A stretch of 64,000 bases of DNA. It comes from Croceivirga radicis. GTDB lineage: Bacteria; Bacteroidota; Bacteroidia; Flavobacteriales; Flavobacteriaceae. The notes below the pieces were generated by a model. It had not been told where the DNA came from. It did no database searches and saw only the letters and a list, made by a program, of their open reading frames with translations. Position 1 is the first letter of the stretch. Each line of letters starts with the position of its first letter. Positions 1-9,697 of this stretch are shown piece by piece. The translations under genes and the position numbers were made by a program. The stretch covers positions 248,001 to 312,000 of the forward strand of contig NZ_MTBC01000002.1 of NCBI RefSeq assembly GCF_002072105.2, read 5' to 3'.

Positions 1-3000
1 AATGAATTATTTGGGACTGAAGTTTTTTTTCAAGTTTCTATTTCTAGTACAGCCTCTGAAAGTGTTGATTATAATTTGAGTGAAACAACTTCCGTAAATG
101 TGCCTTATATTTTAATTGGTGAGGATTCCGCGACAATTGATGTAGATGTAATTCAGGATTTTTTAATTGAAGGAAATGAAACCGTGGTACTGGAATTAAT
201 TCTGAATCCCGGTGATAATAGTGCTTATACCATTGCTTCTGGTCAAGAAAGTAGTACTGTTACCATTTTTGATGACGACGTTGCCGGTGTATTGGTAAAC
301 GGCATAGATGCAGCTGGTGGTCCGGTTACGGGTACAGCGGCAGAAGATGGGTCGCAAACGGCTTCTTTTACCTTTAGCCTAACTAGTGAGCCAACTGCAG
401 ATGTAGAAATTGCATTATCCGGTTATGGAACCCAATTAAATGGTCCTGCTAGTATAACCATTCCAGTTGCCGATTGGCAAACGGGAGTGGTATTGGATGT
501 AACAAGCGTGGATGATGCTATAGACGATGGGGATGTATCTGTAGCCATTGCAACAGGGGATGTTACTTCCACGGATACAGATTATAATCTACTTGCCGAT
601 GCCGATGTAGCTGATTTATCCGTGACTAGCATTGATAATGACACTGCCAATTTAATTGTTTCTGCAATTAGCGGGCCGGTTAGCGAGGACGAAACAACAA
701 CAGCAACATTTACCGTGGTATTGGGTGCAGAGCCGCAAGGAGACATAGATGTACTTGTGGTTTCTCAAGATAATGGTGAAATTGAAGTTGATAGCGATAG
801 GTTAACGTTTACCGCTAGCGACTGGGACACCCCACGAACCATTACAGTTACAGGAGTAGACGATACAGATGTAGATGGTGATGTAACTGTTAACATAAAT
901 GTAGCAATAGAAGAGCCAGCGGCCGATACGTCTTTTGACGGTTTAGGAACCAGAACGGTTGCTGTTGTAAACCAAGATGACGACCAATTTGAAGCGGAAA
1001 TTAGTAACGCTAGTAATGCGGTGGAGTCTCCGCTAACTAACGGGGGTTTTACAATTGAGTTAGACCAACAAAACTTAACTGGTGGTGACCTATCTGTAAA
1101 TTATAGTATTGGTGGTTCGGCAACAGCAGGTACAGATTATACGGCTTTAAGTGGTGTGGCTACTATTATAGATGGTGAAACTTCTGTTGTGGTAAACATA
1201 GCGCCAATAGATGATAATATTGTAGAGCTTACAGAAAACATTATAATTACCTTAACTGCAGGTACGGGTTACACTATAGGCTCCGATAATACGGTAACCA
1301 TAGGTGTAGAAAGTGAAGATACGGCCACAATCACTATTGAAGATGTTAGCGAAAATGAAGATGATGGCGCCATTACGGTTACTGCAACCTTAGACAATGC
1401 GGTAACTACGGGCTTTACGGTAAACGGTATTTTGGCAGATGGTACTGCAACTTCCGCAGATAATGATTATAGTACGGGAGGTTCTAGGCAAATGAATTTT
1501 AACGGTTCCGCTGGCGAAACAAAATCTTTTCAGATAACACCAATCGCTGATGCCAAAATAGAAGATAACGAAACCATTTTGGTTAGTCTATCTACGGCAA
1601 GTATGTTTGGTGGTCTCATAGATACTTCGGATACGGCTACAGTTACCTTGTTGAACGATGATGGTTGTGCGGCTGGCAACACCGCGCCAAATTTAAATAC
1701 AAGTGCTCCTACAGAATTTTGTGATGTTACCAGTACAGACCTTAATGTGTATGTAACCAATGCAGCGCCCACAGGAGCAACTCTAAAATGGAGCAAGAGT
1801 AACACTAACCTAACCGATGCCAGTACGCATATTGGCAACAATACTGCAGATGAAAGCACCACGTACTACGGGTTCTTTTATGACAGTTTAAACCAATGTG
1901 CAAGTCCGGCAATTAGTGTAACTATTGTGTTTAACCAAACACCAAGTACGGGTACCATAAATAATTTTCAAGTTTGTAATACTACTGCAGGTGGTAACAA
2001 CGCCTCCGCAGACTTAGACGAGAGAATAACAGGAGCTGATGCCGGTATCTGGGCATTGACCACAGACCCTTCTGGTGGGCAGGTAGCAATTGGTTCTGGT
2101 AACGTGGTTAATTTTGCGGGGGCGCCGTTGGGTGATTATATCTTTACCTATACCACCAATACGGCACAAGGTTCTTGTAGTGATGCCTCAGATACGCTTT
2201 TGATTAGGGTAACCGACTGTGCTTTTGATTGTGATGCAGGTAACGAGGCACCCACACGAGATAACTCGGTTGATGATAATTTTTGTGATGTTGTAGATGC
2301 GGACTTAAATGATTTTGTTACGGGCAATGCCCCAAATGGAACGGAATTGCGTTGGAGTCCTAACCCAGATCCTTTGGTAACCAGCGCACACCGTAGTAAT
2401 TTGGTTACTACACCTGGTACGTACTATGGTTTTTATTTTGATGTAGCCAATGACTGTGCCAGCCCAACTATAGCCATAACCTTGGTGCTGAACGAAACGC
2501 CGGAATTAACTGCGGCCAACGGGGATACCATATGTGATGGTGGTGTGGCAACCCTTACGGCAGATGCCACGGTAGGCGCTAGTGTTAGGTGGTATGCAAC
2601 TGCAACAGACAATACTATTTTGAGTACTTCTAAAACCTTTACGCCAGAGGTAACGGAAACCACAAGTTATTTTGTAGAGGCGTTTGCCAATGGCTGTGCC
2701 TCAGATAGACAAGAGGTTGTGGTTACGGTATTAGAAGGGCCAAGCACTGGTACCATAGTAGATACTTCGGCATGTACGGTTGCAGGTCCAGAAAACCCTA
2801 CAACATTAGATTTAGATGAGGTATTGGAAGGTGAGGATCCAGGTACATGGGAATTTGTTTCCGGAGAAGAAACCGTAAGTATTGGTGCAGAGAATATTGT
2901 GGATTTTGAGGGCCTTGCCCAAGGAAACTATACGTTTAGATTTACTACTACAGCTGCAGAAGCACCTTGTACCAACAATTCCATAGAAGTAACATTAACA

Positions 3001-4056
3001 GCAGTTAACTGTTTGTTAGATGCCGATAATGATGGTTTAAATGATGACCAAGAAGAAATTTTAGGTACAGACCCTAATAATCCAGATACGGATGGCGATG
3101 GTATTTTAGATGGCCAAGAAGTAAATGTAGACCAAACCGATCCTCTAGATGCATGTGATTCCGTAGGGGGTACACCACTACCAGAAGATGATTGCGATTC
3201 TGACGGACTTACCAATGGTGAAGAGGTGGATTTGGGTACAAATCCTTTTGTTGCAGACACGGATATGGATGGATTAACGGATGGTGAAGAAGTTTTGGTG
3301 GTAGATGACCCAACTACGGCTTTGGTTCCAGAAGTAGCTTCTAATCCGCTAGACCCTTGTGATCCTTTTATTGATAGTGAGGCATGTGGGGCAACCGCTT
3401 CTGATTTAGAGATTACCAAAACGGTAGATGTGGCCAAGCCACTAAGTGGAGACCAAATAATATTTACCATTACCGTTGCCAATTTAACCGAAGGTGGGGT
3501 AGCAAGAAATATTGTGGTGTTAGATGTTTTGAGTGATGCTGCTGCTTTTAATATAATCAGCGAGGAGGTGGCGGAAGGTACCACTTTTGATGCCCAATTG
3601 GGAATCTGGTCTATTCCACAGCTAGATGGTGAAGAAGCGGTAACGTTAAGGTTAACTGGTACGGTTGCTGCAGCAGGGAATACAGATTTTACCAATACGG
3701 CAACTATAGATCAGGTTGTACCACAAGATATAGACCCTAGTAACAATATAGCTTCGGTGGTAGTAGAAGTACAGACAACAGAATGTGTGGACCCTGGTAC
3801 CATATGCAATATTTTTTCCCCTAATGGAGATGGTATAAACGATAGGCTTACATTAGTTTCAGCAGGAGATTATCCTAATAATTACCTTCAGATTTATGAC
3901 CGTTACGGCAATGCTGTTTATGAAAAACGGAATTACCAAAGCGATTGGGATGGAACTGGGGAAAATGGCGCATTACCCAAAGGAACCTATTTCTATACCT
4001 TGGATTTAGGTGATGGGACGGATGTAATAAAAGGTTGGATTCAAATTATACGATAA
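1..4056 (+). CDS. T9SS type B cargo protein, giant multidomain surface protein (5' end missing)
   Basis: The reading frame is open from the first base, so the gene is cut by the window edge; a TTG at 76 is internal and not the start. About 1,351 residues are visible. In order they show: Calx-beta-like beta-sandwich modules with repeated acidic D-D-D/E turns (bases 1-1660); Cys-containing modules with FCDV and YYGF signatures at about 1700-1950 and 2260-2500; an Ig-like module (about 2500-2730); EF-hand-like thrombospondin type 3 repeats rich in D-x-D-x-D-G (about 3020-3400); a DUF11-type module (about 3405-3770); and a C-terminal gliding-motility/T9SS type B sorting domain starting NIFSPNGDGIND and ending KGWIQIIR. 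By family knowledge it is exported across the outer membrane by T9SS and acts at the cell surface, probably in adhesion. A PorP/SprF gene follows at once, as is usual for type B cargo. The exact ligand is unknown. Confidence 0.9.
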   Translation, partial: NELFGTEVFFQVSISSTASESVDYNLSETTSVNVPYILIGEDSATIDVDVIQDFLIEGNETVVLELILNPGDNSAYTIASGQESSTVTIFDDDVAGVLVNGIDAAGGPVTGTAAEDGSQTASFTFSLTSEPTADVEIALSGYGTQLNGPASITIPVADWQTGVVLDVTSVDDAIDDGDVSVAIATGDVTSTDTDYNLLADADVADLSVTSIDNDTANLIVSAISGPVSEDETTTATFTVVLGAEPQGDIDVLVVSQDNGEIEVDSDRLTFTASDWDTPRTITVTGVDDTDVDGDVTVNINVAIEEPAADTSFDGLGTRTVAVVNQDDDQFEAEISNASNAVESPLTNGGFTIELDQQNLTGGDLSVNYSIGGSATAGTDYTALSGVATIIDGETSVVVNIAPIDDNIVELTENIIITLTAGTGYTIGSDNTVTIGVESEDTATITIEDVSENEDDGAITVTATLDNAVTTGFTVNGILADGTATSADNDYSTGGSRQMNFNGSAGETKSFQITPIADAKIEDNETILVSLSTASMFGGLIDTSDTATVTLLNDDGCAAGNTAPNLNTSAPTEFCDVTSTDLNVYVTNAAPTGATLKWSKSNTNLTDASTHIGNNTADESTTYYGFFYDSLNQCASPAISVTIVFNQTPSTGTINNFQVCNTTAGGNNASADLDERITGADAGIWALTTDPSGGQVAIGSGNVVNFAGAPLGDYIFTYTTNTAQGSCSDASDTLLIRVTDCAFDCDAGNEAPTRDNSVDDNFCDVVDADLNDFVTGNAPNGTELRWSPNPDPLVTSAHRSNLVTTPGTYYGFYFDVANDCASPTIAITLVLNETPELTAANGDTICDGGVATLTADATVGASVRWYATATDNTILSTSKTFTPEVTETTSYFVEAFANGCASDRQEVVVTVLEGPSTGTIVDTSACTVAGPENPTTLDLDEVLEGEDPGTWEFVSGEETVSIGAENIVDFEGLAQGNYTFRFTTTAAEAPCTNNSIEVTLTAVNCLLDADNDGLNDDQEEILGTDPNNPDTDGDGILDGQEVNVDQTDPLDACDSVGGTPLPEDDCDSDGLTNGEEVDLGTNPFVADTDMDGLTDGEEVLVVDDPTTALVPEVASNPLDPCDPFIDSEACGATASDLEITKTVDVAKPLSGDQIIFTITVANLTEGGVARNIVVLDVLSDAAAFNIISEEVAEGTTFDAQLGIWSIPQLDGEEAVTLRLTGTVAAAGNTDFTNTATIDQVVPQDIDPSNNIASVVVEVQTTECVDPGTICNIFSPNGDGINDRLTLVSAGDYPNNYLQIYDRYGNAVYEKRNYQSDWDGTGENGALPKGTYFYTLDLGDGTDVIKGWIQIIR

Positions 4057-4070
4057 TACGAACACTATCC

Positions 4071-5045
4071 ATGAATAACCCTTATAAACTTTTAATGCTT
4101 TTTTGCTTTCTTAGTGCCAATTTATTGGTCTTTGGGCAAAAAGAACCACAATACACCCAGTATATGTACAACGTGGGCAGCTTTAATCCTGCGTACGTAG
4201 GTTCTGTGGCAAATACGGATTTATCCTTGTTGTACAGAGCACAGTGGATAGATATAGAAGGTGCACCTAGAACGCTTAGGTTTGGTATAAACCATCCTTT
4301 TAAAAATGAAAAAATGGGAATGGGTTTTAACGTGGTTAGCGATGAAATAGGGCCTTTGCAACAAACGTATATAGACCTAGCCTATTCGTATCAAGTAAAT
4401 TTGGATTCAGACACTTATTTGTCCTTTGGGGTAGATGCAGGTGGGTCTTTGTTAAATATAGATTATTCCAAGGGAACTTTTGAAAACCCAGGTGATCCTG
4501 GTGTAAACGGTCAAGATTCCAATAATTTTTATCCAACCGTTGGGGCAGGTTTGTTTCTTTATTCAGACGACTGGTACGTTGGGGCATCTATTCCTAATTT
4601 TCTGACCAACGGTATTTATAATGATGAGGTAGCAACGGTAGTAGAAGATAAAATACAGTATAATCTAATTGCGGGTTACGTCTTTAATCTATCGGATAAC
4701 ACCAAGTTTAAACCGGCTTTTTTACTTAACTATTTAAATGGTGCCCCGGTAAATGCGAACCTATCGGCTAATTTCTTGTTCGCAGACGCGGTAACTGTTG
4801 GTGCGTCTTATAGGTTTGGTAATGCGGTTAGTGGTTTGGCAGGCTTTCAAATTTCTAACAGCATCTTTTTTGGGTATTCCTATGATTACAATACCAACGG
4901 ATTGGGAGAATACAATAGCGGTTCCCATGAGGCCATCTTAAAATTCTATTTTGGTAGAGGTGGTAATGGAGCCAATGGCGGTAGGGCCAAAAAAGAGAAC
5001 TTAAAAGGAAAACCCAAACAAATAGATTCTCCTAGATTTTTCTAA
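4071..5045 (+). CDS. PorP/SprF family type IX secretion membrane protein
   Basis: A 324-residue outer-membrane beta-barrel protein of the PorP/SprF family. It has a signal peptide (hydrophobic stretch LLMLFCFLSANLLVFG) followed by the family hallmark QYTQYMYNVGSFNPAYVGS. The body is rich in Gly and aromatic strands, and the last 25 residues are a basic Gly/Lys tail. I chose ATG 4071 because it begins a proper signal peptide; an in-frame upstream ATG at 4035 lies inside the preceding gene and adds a polar stretch. SprF-type proteins are needed for surface delivery or attachment of T9SS type B proteins. The immediate upstream cargo gene and downstream OmpA-like gene form a co-oriented operon with gaps of about 14 bases. 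Confidence 0.92.
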   Translation: MNNPYKLLMLFCFLSANLLVFGQKEPQYTQYMYNVGSFNPAYVGSVANTDLSLLYRAQWIDIEGAPRTLRFGINHPFKNEKMGMGFNVVSDEIGPLQQTYIDLAYSYQVNLDSDTYLSFGVDAGGSLLNIDYSKGTFENPGDPGVNGQDSNNFYPTVGAGLFLYSDDWYVGASIPNFLTNGIYNDEVATVVEDKIQYNLIAGYVFNLSDNTKFKPAFLLNYLNGAPVNANLSANFLFADAVTVGASYRFGNAVSGLAGFQISNSIFFGYSYDYNTNGLGEYNSGSHEAILKFYFGRGGNGANGGRAKKENLKGKPKQIDSPRFF

Positions 5046-5059
5046 AGTGTAGTATAACG

Positions 5060-6991
5060 ATGAAAAAAAGTATATTCTTTATTCTGCTAATAGTAGTGAG
5101 CTTTGCGCAAGCACAAAATCGTAAATCCAAAGGAGATGACTATTTCTTTTCTTATGCTTACGATAAGGCCATTGCGGCCTATGAGAAAGATATGGGCAAG
5201 GGTTTTGCCTTGGCAACGGAGCAAAAATTGAATTTGGCAGATGCTTATTTTATGACCAAATCTTACAAGAAAGCAAACGAGTTGTATTTGCAATTGTTTG
5301 TTAACAATGTAAAATTGGGAGATAAACGCATAAATCGTCTCTTTAGAAGCCTAGAGCAAACGGGAGATGTACAACGTGTTAAGGAATTAATGCAGCATGA
5401 TAGTATCAACCTTTCGCCACAACTAATAGAAAATATGGAGTTTAATAATGACCTGTTGTTTGATGATGTTGCGCAGGTTAATTTAGATTTCAACGTATTT
5501 GACATTGGGGGCAATACAGCTAAAGAAGATTTTTCGCCCACCTTTTATAAAGACAATCTTTTATTTACTTCGGCTCGCAAGCCATTAGGTAAAAAGATGG
5601 ATGCGGCTTCTGCTGGTTATCTAGATATTTTTGAAGGCGAAATAAAGGAGGATGGTACGCTTTCTAATATTTCAGGTTTTAAAGCCATTAAGAATTCTAA
5701 GTACCATGAGGCTACACCTTACTTTTCCGAAAAGCTAAATGCAGTGTTTTATGTACTCTCCAACACTTTTGAAGGCGAGTTGGAGTTTGATGAGAAGGGT
5801 AAAAATGCCTTGTCTATTGGTATGCAAAGAATAGATGGCGACTTTAGATACCTTTGGCGGGATTTAAGTACTTCTTTCTATTATCCCTATTATGATGAAA
5901 GAACTGGAAGATTATACTTTGCTGCGGATTTTGGAGATGGTTATGGTGGTACGGATTTGTATTATGTAACTACCAATAATGGCCAAGTTATGAGTGCTCC
6001 TGTGAATTTAGGCCCTCGTGTAAATACCTTTGGTAACGAAATTGCACCTTACCTATTTGAAGGTACTTTATATTTTGCCTCAGATATATTCTACGGTTTG
6101 GGCGGTATGGATATTTACAAAACGGAAGTAACGGACAACGATACCTATAGCATACCCGTAAATCTTGGAACTCAAATAAATTCAGAGAAAGACGATTTTG
6201 GATTTATCATAAAGAATTATGGTGAAGGCTTACTTGGTTATTTTTCTTCTAATAGAGAAGGTGGTAAGGGTAGTGATGATATTTACGGTTTTCTTGTAGA
6301 TGAAAAACCAGGTTTAAAAACATTTGTACTAAATGGTCAAATTAAGAATAGCAACTCAGGATCTGGAGTGGCAGAGGCCTCAATTGCGTTATTAAGTTTA
6401 GACGGAGAGGTGTTAAAGGCAACTAAGGCAGATGCGGACGGTAACTATAGAATAGAAGTGCCATGGCAAGAAGGGATAACGGTTGAGGTTTTTAAAGATA
6501 GATACTCTACCTATTTGCAAAAGTATTCTCAAGAAGAAATGGAGGGGTTGCAAACAGCTGCTTTTAACCCTACAATTGCCTTGTATGACGATTTAGTAAC
6601 CGAAAAGGAAGGGCAAAAGGTAATTAAACTTCGTAAATTCTTTTTCCAAAGGGGAAGTAGTAAAATTACGCCAGAAATTGCTGTAGAATTGGATAAGGCT
6701 ATTGAAGCTGTTAAATTTTTCCCTAACATGCAATTGCGTATAGAAACCCATACAGATAGTAGGGGTGGAAGCGCAACCAATTTTAGAATAACACAAGCCC
6801 GTTCAGATGCTATTAAAAAGTACCTAATTGCTAATGGTATGCCAGCAAGTAATATATTATATTCTGTAGGTTATGGGGAAGATAAGATTCTAAACAATTG
6901 TACCAACGGAAAATTTTGTTTAGAAATGCTACACCAGCAGAACCAACGCTCACTACTGGTAATTCTTAATGATAATATCTTATTTGATTAG
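5060..6991 (+). CDS. OmpA family protein, PorE-like (TPR - PD40 propeller - CarboxypepD_reg - OmpA)
   Basis: A 643-residue periplasmic/outer-membrane-associated protein. After a signal peptide (IFFILLIVVSFAQAQ) come TPR-like helices (about residues 25-120). WD40/PD40-like propeller blades follow, with motifs such as YFAADFGDGYGGTDLYYV and LYFASDIFYGLGGMDIY (about 150-415). Next is a carboxypeptidase regulatory-like beta sandwich starting VLNGQIKNSNSGSG (about 425-500), then an OmpA peptidoglycan-binding domain with ETHTDSRGG (about 530-640). This domain order matches the T9SS protein PorE and its paralogues, which tie the outer-membrane machinery to peptidoglycan. The last OmpA motif reads NQRSLLVIL where NRR is usual. 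It is the third gene of the cargo-SprF-OmpA operon. Confidence 0.9.
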   Translation: MKKSIFFILLIVVSFAQAQNRKSKGDDYFFSYAYDKAIAAYEKDMGKGFALATEQKLNLADAYFMTKSYKKANELYLQLFVNNVKLGDKRINRLFRSLEQTGDVQRVKELMQHDSINLSPQLIENMEFNNDLLFDDVAQVNLDFNVFDIGGNTAKEDFSPTFYKDNLLFTSARKPLGKKMDAASAGYLDIFEGEIKEDGTLSNISGFKAIKNSKYHEATPYFSEKLNAVFYVLSNTFEGELEFDEKGKNALSIGMQRIDGDFRYLWRDLSTSFYYPYYDERTGRLYFAADFGDGYGGTDLYYVTTNNGQVMSAPVNLGPRVNTFGNEIAPYLFEGTLYFASDIFYGLGGMDIYKTEVTDNDTYSIPVNLGTQINSEKDDFGFIIKNYGEGLLGYFSSNREGGKGSDDIYGFLVDEKPGLKTFVLNGQIKNSNSGSGVAEASIALLSLDGEVLKATKADADGNYRIEVPWQEGITVEVFKDRYSTYLQKYSQEEMEGLQTAAFNPTIALYDDLVTEKEGQKVIKLRKFFFQRGSSKITPEIAVELDKAIEAVKFFPNMQLRIETHTDSRGGSATNFRITQARSDAIKKYLIANGMPASNILYSVGYGEDKILNNCTNGKFCLEMLHQQNQRSLLVILNDNILFD

Positions 6992-6997
6992 GACGGC

Positions 6998-7189
6998 TTA
7001 ATACGCCAAATTACATTCTGTACAACACTTAACTTGGCCGTAATAGGTTTCGCGATATTTGTGTAATGTTTTGTAGGGAATACCGGCAATGTACTTTTTA
7101 ATGTATGTTACTTTTGGGGAAAACATTCCCATTTTTTTAGAATAGCGTCTTTCGTTTTTAGTCTGTCTCTTAATGTAAATAACTCGCAT
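6998..7189 (-). CDS. Small basic protein with C-terminal CCxxC, function unknown
   Basis: A 63-residue, strongly basic reading frame with many Tyr and Lys, ending in QVKCCTECNLAY, which could bind a metal through its three Cys. It fills the gap between the OmpA gene and the Nramp-like gene without overlapping either, and it is co-oriented with the Nramp-like gene (gap about 80 bases). I do not recognise a family and see no clear ribosome-binding site. It may be a real small protein, but chance cannot be excluded from sequence alone. Confidence 0.45.
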   Translation of the reverse strand: MRVIYIKRQTKNERRYSKKMGMFSPKVTYIKKYIAGIPYKTLHKYRETYYGQVKCCTECNLAY

Positions 7190-7268
7190 AGTAAATTTTG
7201 AACCAACAAAGGTTTAAGAAAATACACGCAAAGTCAAGTTTATTCTGTTAATCCTAAGATAAGAAGTG

Positions 7269-8519
7269 TTAAAACACCATTAGATAGCAATAGTAAAGGG
7301 AAAATGCGCTTAAAAATACAATCCCTAGATAGCTCAATCCTTTTAACAGGTTATTTGGTCTGTATGCTTTGGGAAAGGTGGGTTGTGTTACTGTTTTTAG
7401 ATTCATCCAACCTAAAATAGGTGCAAATACAAAAGAAAAAAAGGTAGCCAAGGCTACTAGATTGCCCATATTGGCACTAAATTGGTAAATAACAAACCAA
7501 TTAAGTAAGGCTAGCCCTAATACCATAAAGGCAAAACTATATTTACTTGCAGTGCGATTTTGTGGTGTACTTGATTTTTCCAATAAATCTAGACTTACTC
7601 TTGCCAGAGCATCGTGCGCCGTCATACATGTACTAAACATGGTAGCTAATGCGGATATAGCTATAAGACCGTAGGCCCAATTGCCTAAATATTGTGTGAA
7701 TAGCGTTACAATTTGGTCAGCAAAAATAACTGCGCTACCACTTAAATCGGTGTTGGTTCCGTACAAGGTTAAGCAGCCTATAGCCAAGAAAAATAGGGCT
7801 AAAATGCTGGTAATTACATATCCTATATTAAATTCCCTTAAAGCTTCATTGATACTAATTTTAGAACCTTTTAATTTTAATTTTTCAACACTCCACATGC
7901 TTACCCATCCAGATGCTTCTACAGCGGTAGGCATCCATCCTACCAAACCAATAAGGAACAAAATGCCAATTTCATTAAATAGGGTTGGTGCCGTAAAGCC
8001 ATGGGTGGGCGCAACTTGCCCTTTGCCAAACGCCATTAAGGTAACTATCAATAAAGCAAAAAATAAAATGGAGACAACTAGTTTCAACGACTGTTCCAAT
8101 ACTTTGTAGCGTCCAATAATTAGGAGAAGGCTAATGGCAAAAAATAGAAGTAATGCAGCTAGATTTAAGCTTATATCAAGTTTTAAAAGATTAATCAACA
8201 AACCAGCGGTAACTACGTAAAGAGCTGCTAAAATGGTAAAACAACTTACTATTGTTATAATGCCATAACCATATAAAAACGGCTTTCCTAAGTCTAAATA
8301 ACCAGAAATAAGTGTTTTTTTGGTGACATTGGTGTACCTAACCCCAAATTCAAAAAATGGATATTTTAATAGATTGGCAAAGACTATGGGCAAAATCATG
8401 ATCCAACCGTATTGTGCGCCTGCTTTGGTTGATAATACCAAATGGGAGGTGCCTATGGCCATACTAGCAAAAAGTATACCTGGGCCTAATTGTTTAATTA
8501 GTCTTAGTAGCTGGTTCAT
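7269..8519 (-). CDS. Nramp-family (SLC11-like) transporter with a non-canonical metal site
   Basis: A 416-residue integral membrane protein of about 11 helices. TM1 reads GPGILFASMAIGTSH and lines up without gaps with the Nramp TM1 signature GPG...DPGN; TM6 holds WMPT (residues 195-198) where canonical Nramps have MPH. The D-P-G-N residues that bind Mn/Fe are replaced by G-T-S-H (residues 23-26), so membership of the superfamily is clear but the substrate is not. Distant Nramp groups with altered sites include transporters for other metals and proteins of unknown substrate. It is a single gene, convergent with the surface-protein operon and possibly followed by the 63-residue ORF. Start ATG at 8519. 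Confidence 0.85.
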   Translation of the reverse strand: MNQLLRLIKQLGPGILFASMAIGTSHLVLSTKAGAQYGWIMILPIVFANLLKYPFFEFGVRYTNVTKKTLISGYLDLGKPFLYGYGIITIVSCFTILAALYVVTAGLLINLLKLDISLNLAALLLFFAISLLLIIGRYKVLEQSLKLVVSILFFALLIVTLMAFGKGQVAPTHGFTAPTLFNEIGILFLIGLVGWMPTAVEASGWVSMWSVEKLKLKGSKISINEALREFNIGYVITSILALFFLAIGCLTLYGTNTDLSGSAVIFADQIVTLFTQYLGNWAYGLIAISALATMFSTCMTAHDALARVSLDLLEKSSTPQNRTASKYSFAFMVLGLALLNWFVIYQFSANMGNLVALATFFSFVFAPILGWMNLKTVTQPTFPKAYRPNNLLKGLSYLGIVFLSAFSLYYCYLMVF

Positions 8520-8604
8520 TCTAGTGTAAAATACAAACTAAAGTACTGTTTTTGACTAAGGTTTAGAAATACTATATTTATTTGTATCAAGGTAGTTGTA
8601 AAAG

Positions 8605-9618
8605 ATGAAAACACTTAAGAAAATTATGATTTGGGTATTGGCAATTATTGGTATGTTGGTATTGGGTTACGTTATGGGACCAAGGGTAAAAAGACCAAAC
8701 CTAAAGCTAAAATCACCTAAAGTGACCAGGGATTTACGTAAACTGGAAAAAACCATCAAAGTACGAGAAAAGCGGATTAAAAATATAAAACCAGATAACC
8801 AAGCCCGTATTGTTTGGGCAGATAGTGTGCCTAAGAAAACCGCTTACAGTTTGGTGTATTTGCACGGATGGTCTGCCAGCCAGGCAGAAGGGGCACCTTT
8901 ACATACAGAGACTGCAAAGCGTTACGGTATGAACTTGTTTTTGCCTAGGTTGGCAGGTCACGGATTAGAGGAAGAAGACCCAATGGTAAATTTAACCGCT
9001 GACCAACTTATTCTCTCTGCCAAAGAAGCAATTGCAATTGGCGAACAAATAGGGGAAAAGGTAATAGTAATGGGTACCTCAACAGGTGGTACGTTGGGGC
9101 TCTACCTTGCAAAAGAAAATAAAGCCATTCATAGCCTGTTGTTGTATTCGCCCAATGTAGAAATTTTTGATGCAAGCGCTAAATTATTGTCTATGCCTTG
9201 GGGCTTGCAGTTGGCCAAGATGGTAAAGGGTAGTGACTATCATGAATTCGATACCGAAATTGAGTTAAAGAACCAATATTGGACTACGAGATATAGGCTA
9301 GAAGCGCTTACCCATTTACAGGCATTGGTAGATGAAACTATGGTTCCAGAAACATTTGCTGCCGTTACCCAGCCTGTTTTTTTGGGATATTACTATAAAG
9401 ATGAGTTGCATCAAGACAGCGTTGTTTCCGTGCCGGCCATGTTAAACATGTTTGACCAATTAGGTACTGCTGAGAATGAAAAACAAAAATGGGCTTTCCC
9501 CAATGCTGCCAATCATGTTATGACATCTTATATTACATCTAAGGATTTAACAGCCGTTAAACAGAAAACATATCGTTTTATAGAATCTGTTTTAGCTATA
9601 GCCCCTAAAGAGGAATAG
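8605..9618 (+). CDS. Membrane-anchored alpha/beta hydrolase
   Basis: A 337-residue serine hydrolase with an N-terminal hydrophobic helix (residues 7-24) that probably anchors it in the inner membrane. A charged linker of about 45 residues follows, then the catalytic domain. The oxyanion-region motif YLHGWSAS (85-92), the nucleophile elbow GTSTGG with Ser159, and a late His in NAANHVMTSY are visible. The substrate cannot be told; carboxylesterase or lipase-like activity is the family expectation. It is divergent from the Nramp-like gene and stands alone before the DUF1080 gene. Confidence 0.85.
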   Translation: MKTLKKIMIWVLAIIGMLVLGYVMGPRVKRPNLKLKSPKVTRDLRKLEKTIKVREKRIKNIKPDNQARIVWADSVPKKTAYSLVYLHGWSASQAEGAPLHTETAKRYGMNLFLPRLAGHGLEEEDPMVNLTADQLILSAKEAIAIGEQIGEKVIVMGTSTGGTLGLYLAKENKAIHSLLLYSPNVEIFDASAKLLSMPWGLQLAKMVKGSDYHEFDTEIELKNQYWTTRYRLEALTHLQALVDETMVPETFAAVTQPVFLGYYYKDELHQDSVVSVPAMLNMFDQLGTAENEKQKWAFPNAANHVMTSYITSKDLTAVKQKTYRFIESVLAIAPKEE

Positions 9619-9697
9619 GTTAACAAAATCGATTGCATTAGGTGTTTTTTATTTGGTATCTTGAGTGTTCAAACAGATAAATTTAAACCGAAGACCA

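Noticed and set aside
2928-3695. 255-residue minus-strand ORF opposite the surface protein gene
   Set aside because: It is the shadow of the repetitive, Asp/Gly/Thr-rich codons of the cargo gene. Its translation is a low-complexity Ser/Val/Thr stretch and it overlaps well-defined TSP3 and DUF11 modules.
7681-8109. 142-residue plus-strand ORF opposite the Nramp-like gene
   Set aside because: It lies wholly inside a gene with clear membrane-transporter sequence and shows no motif of its own.
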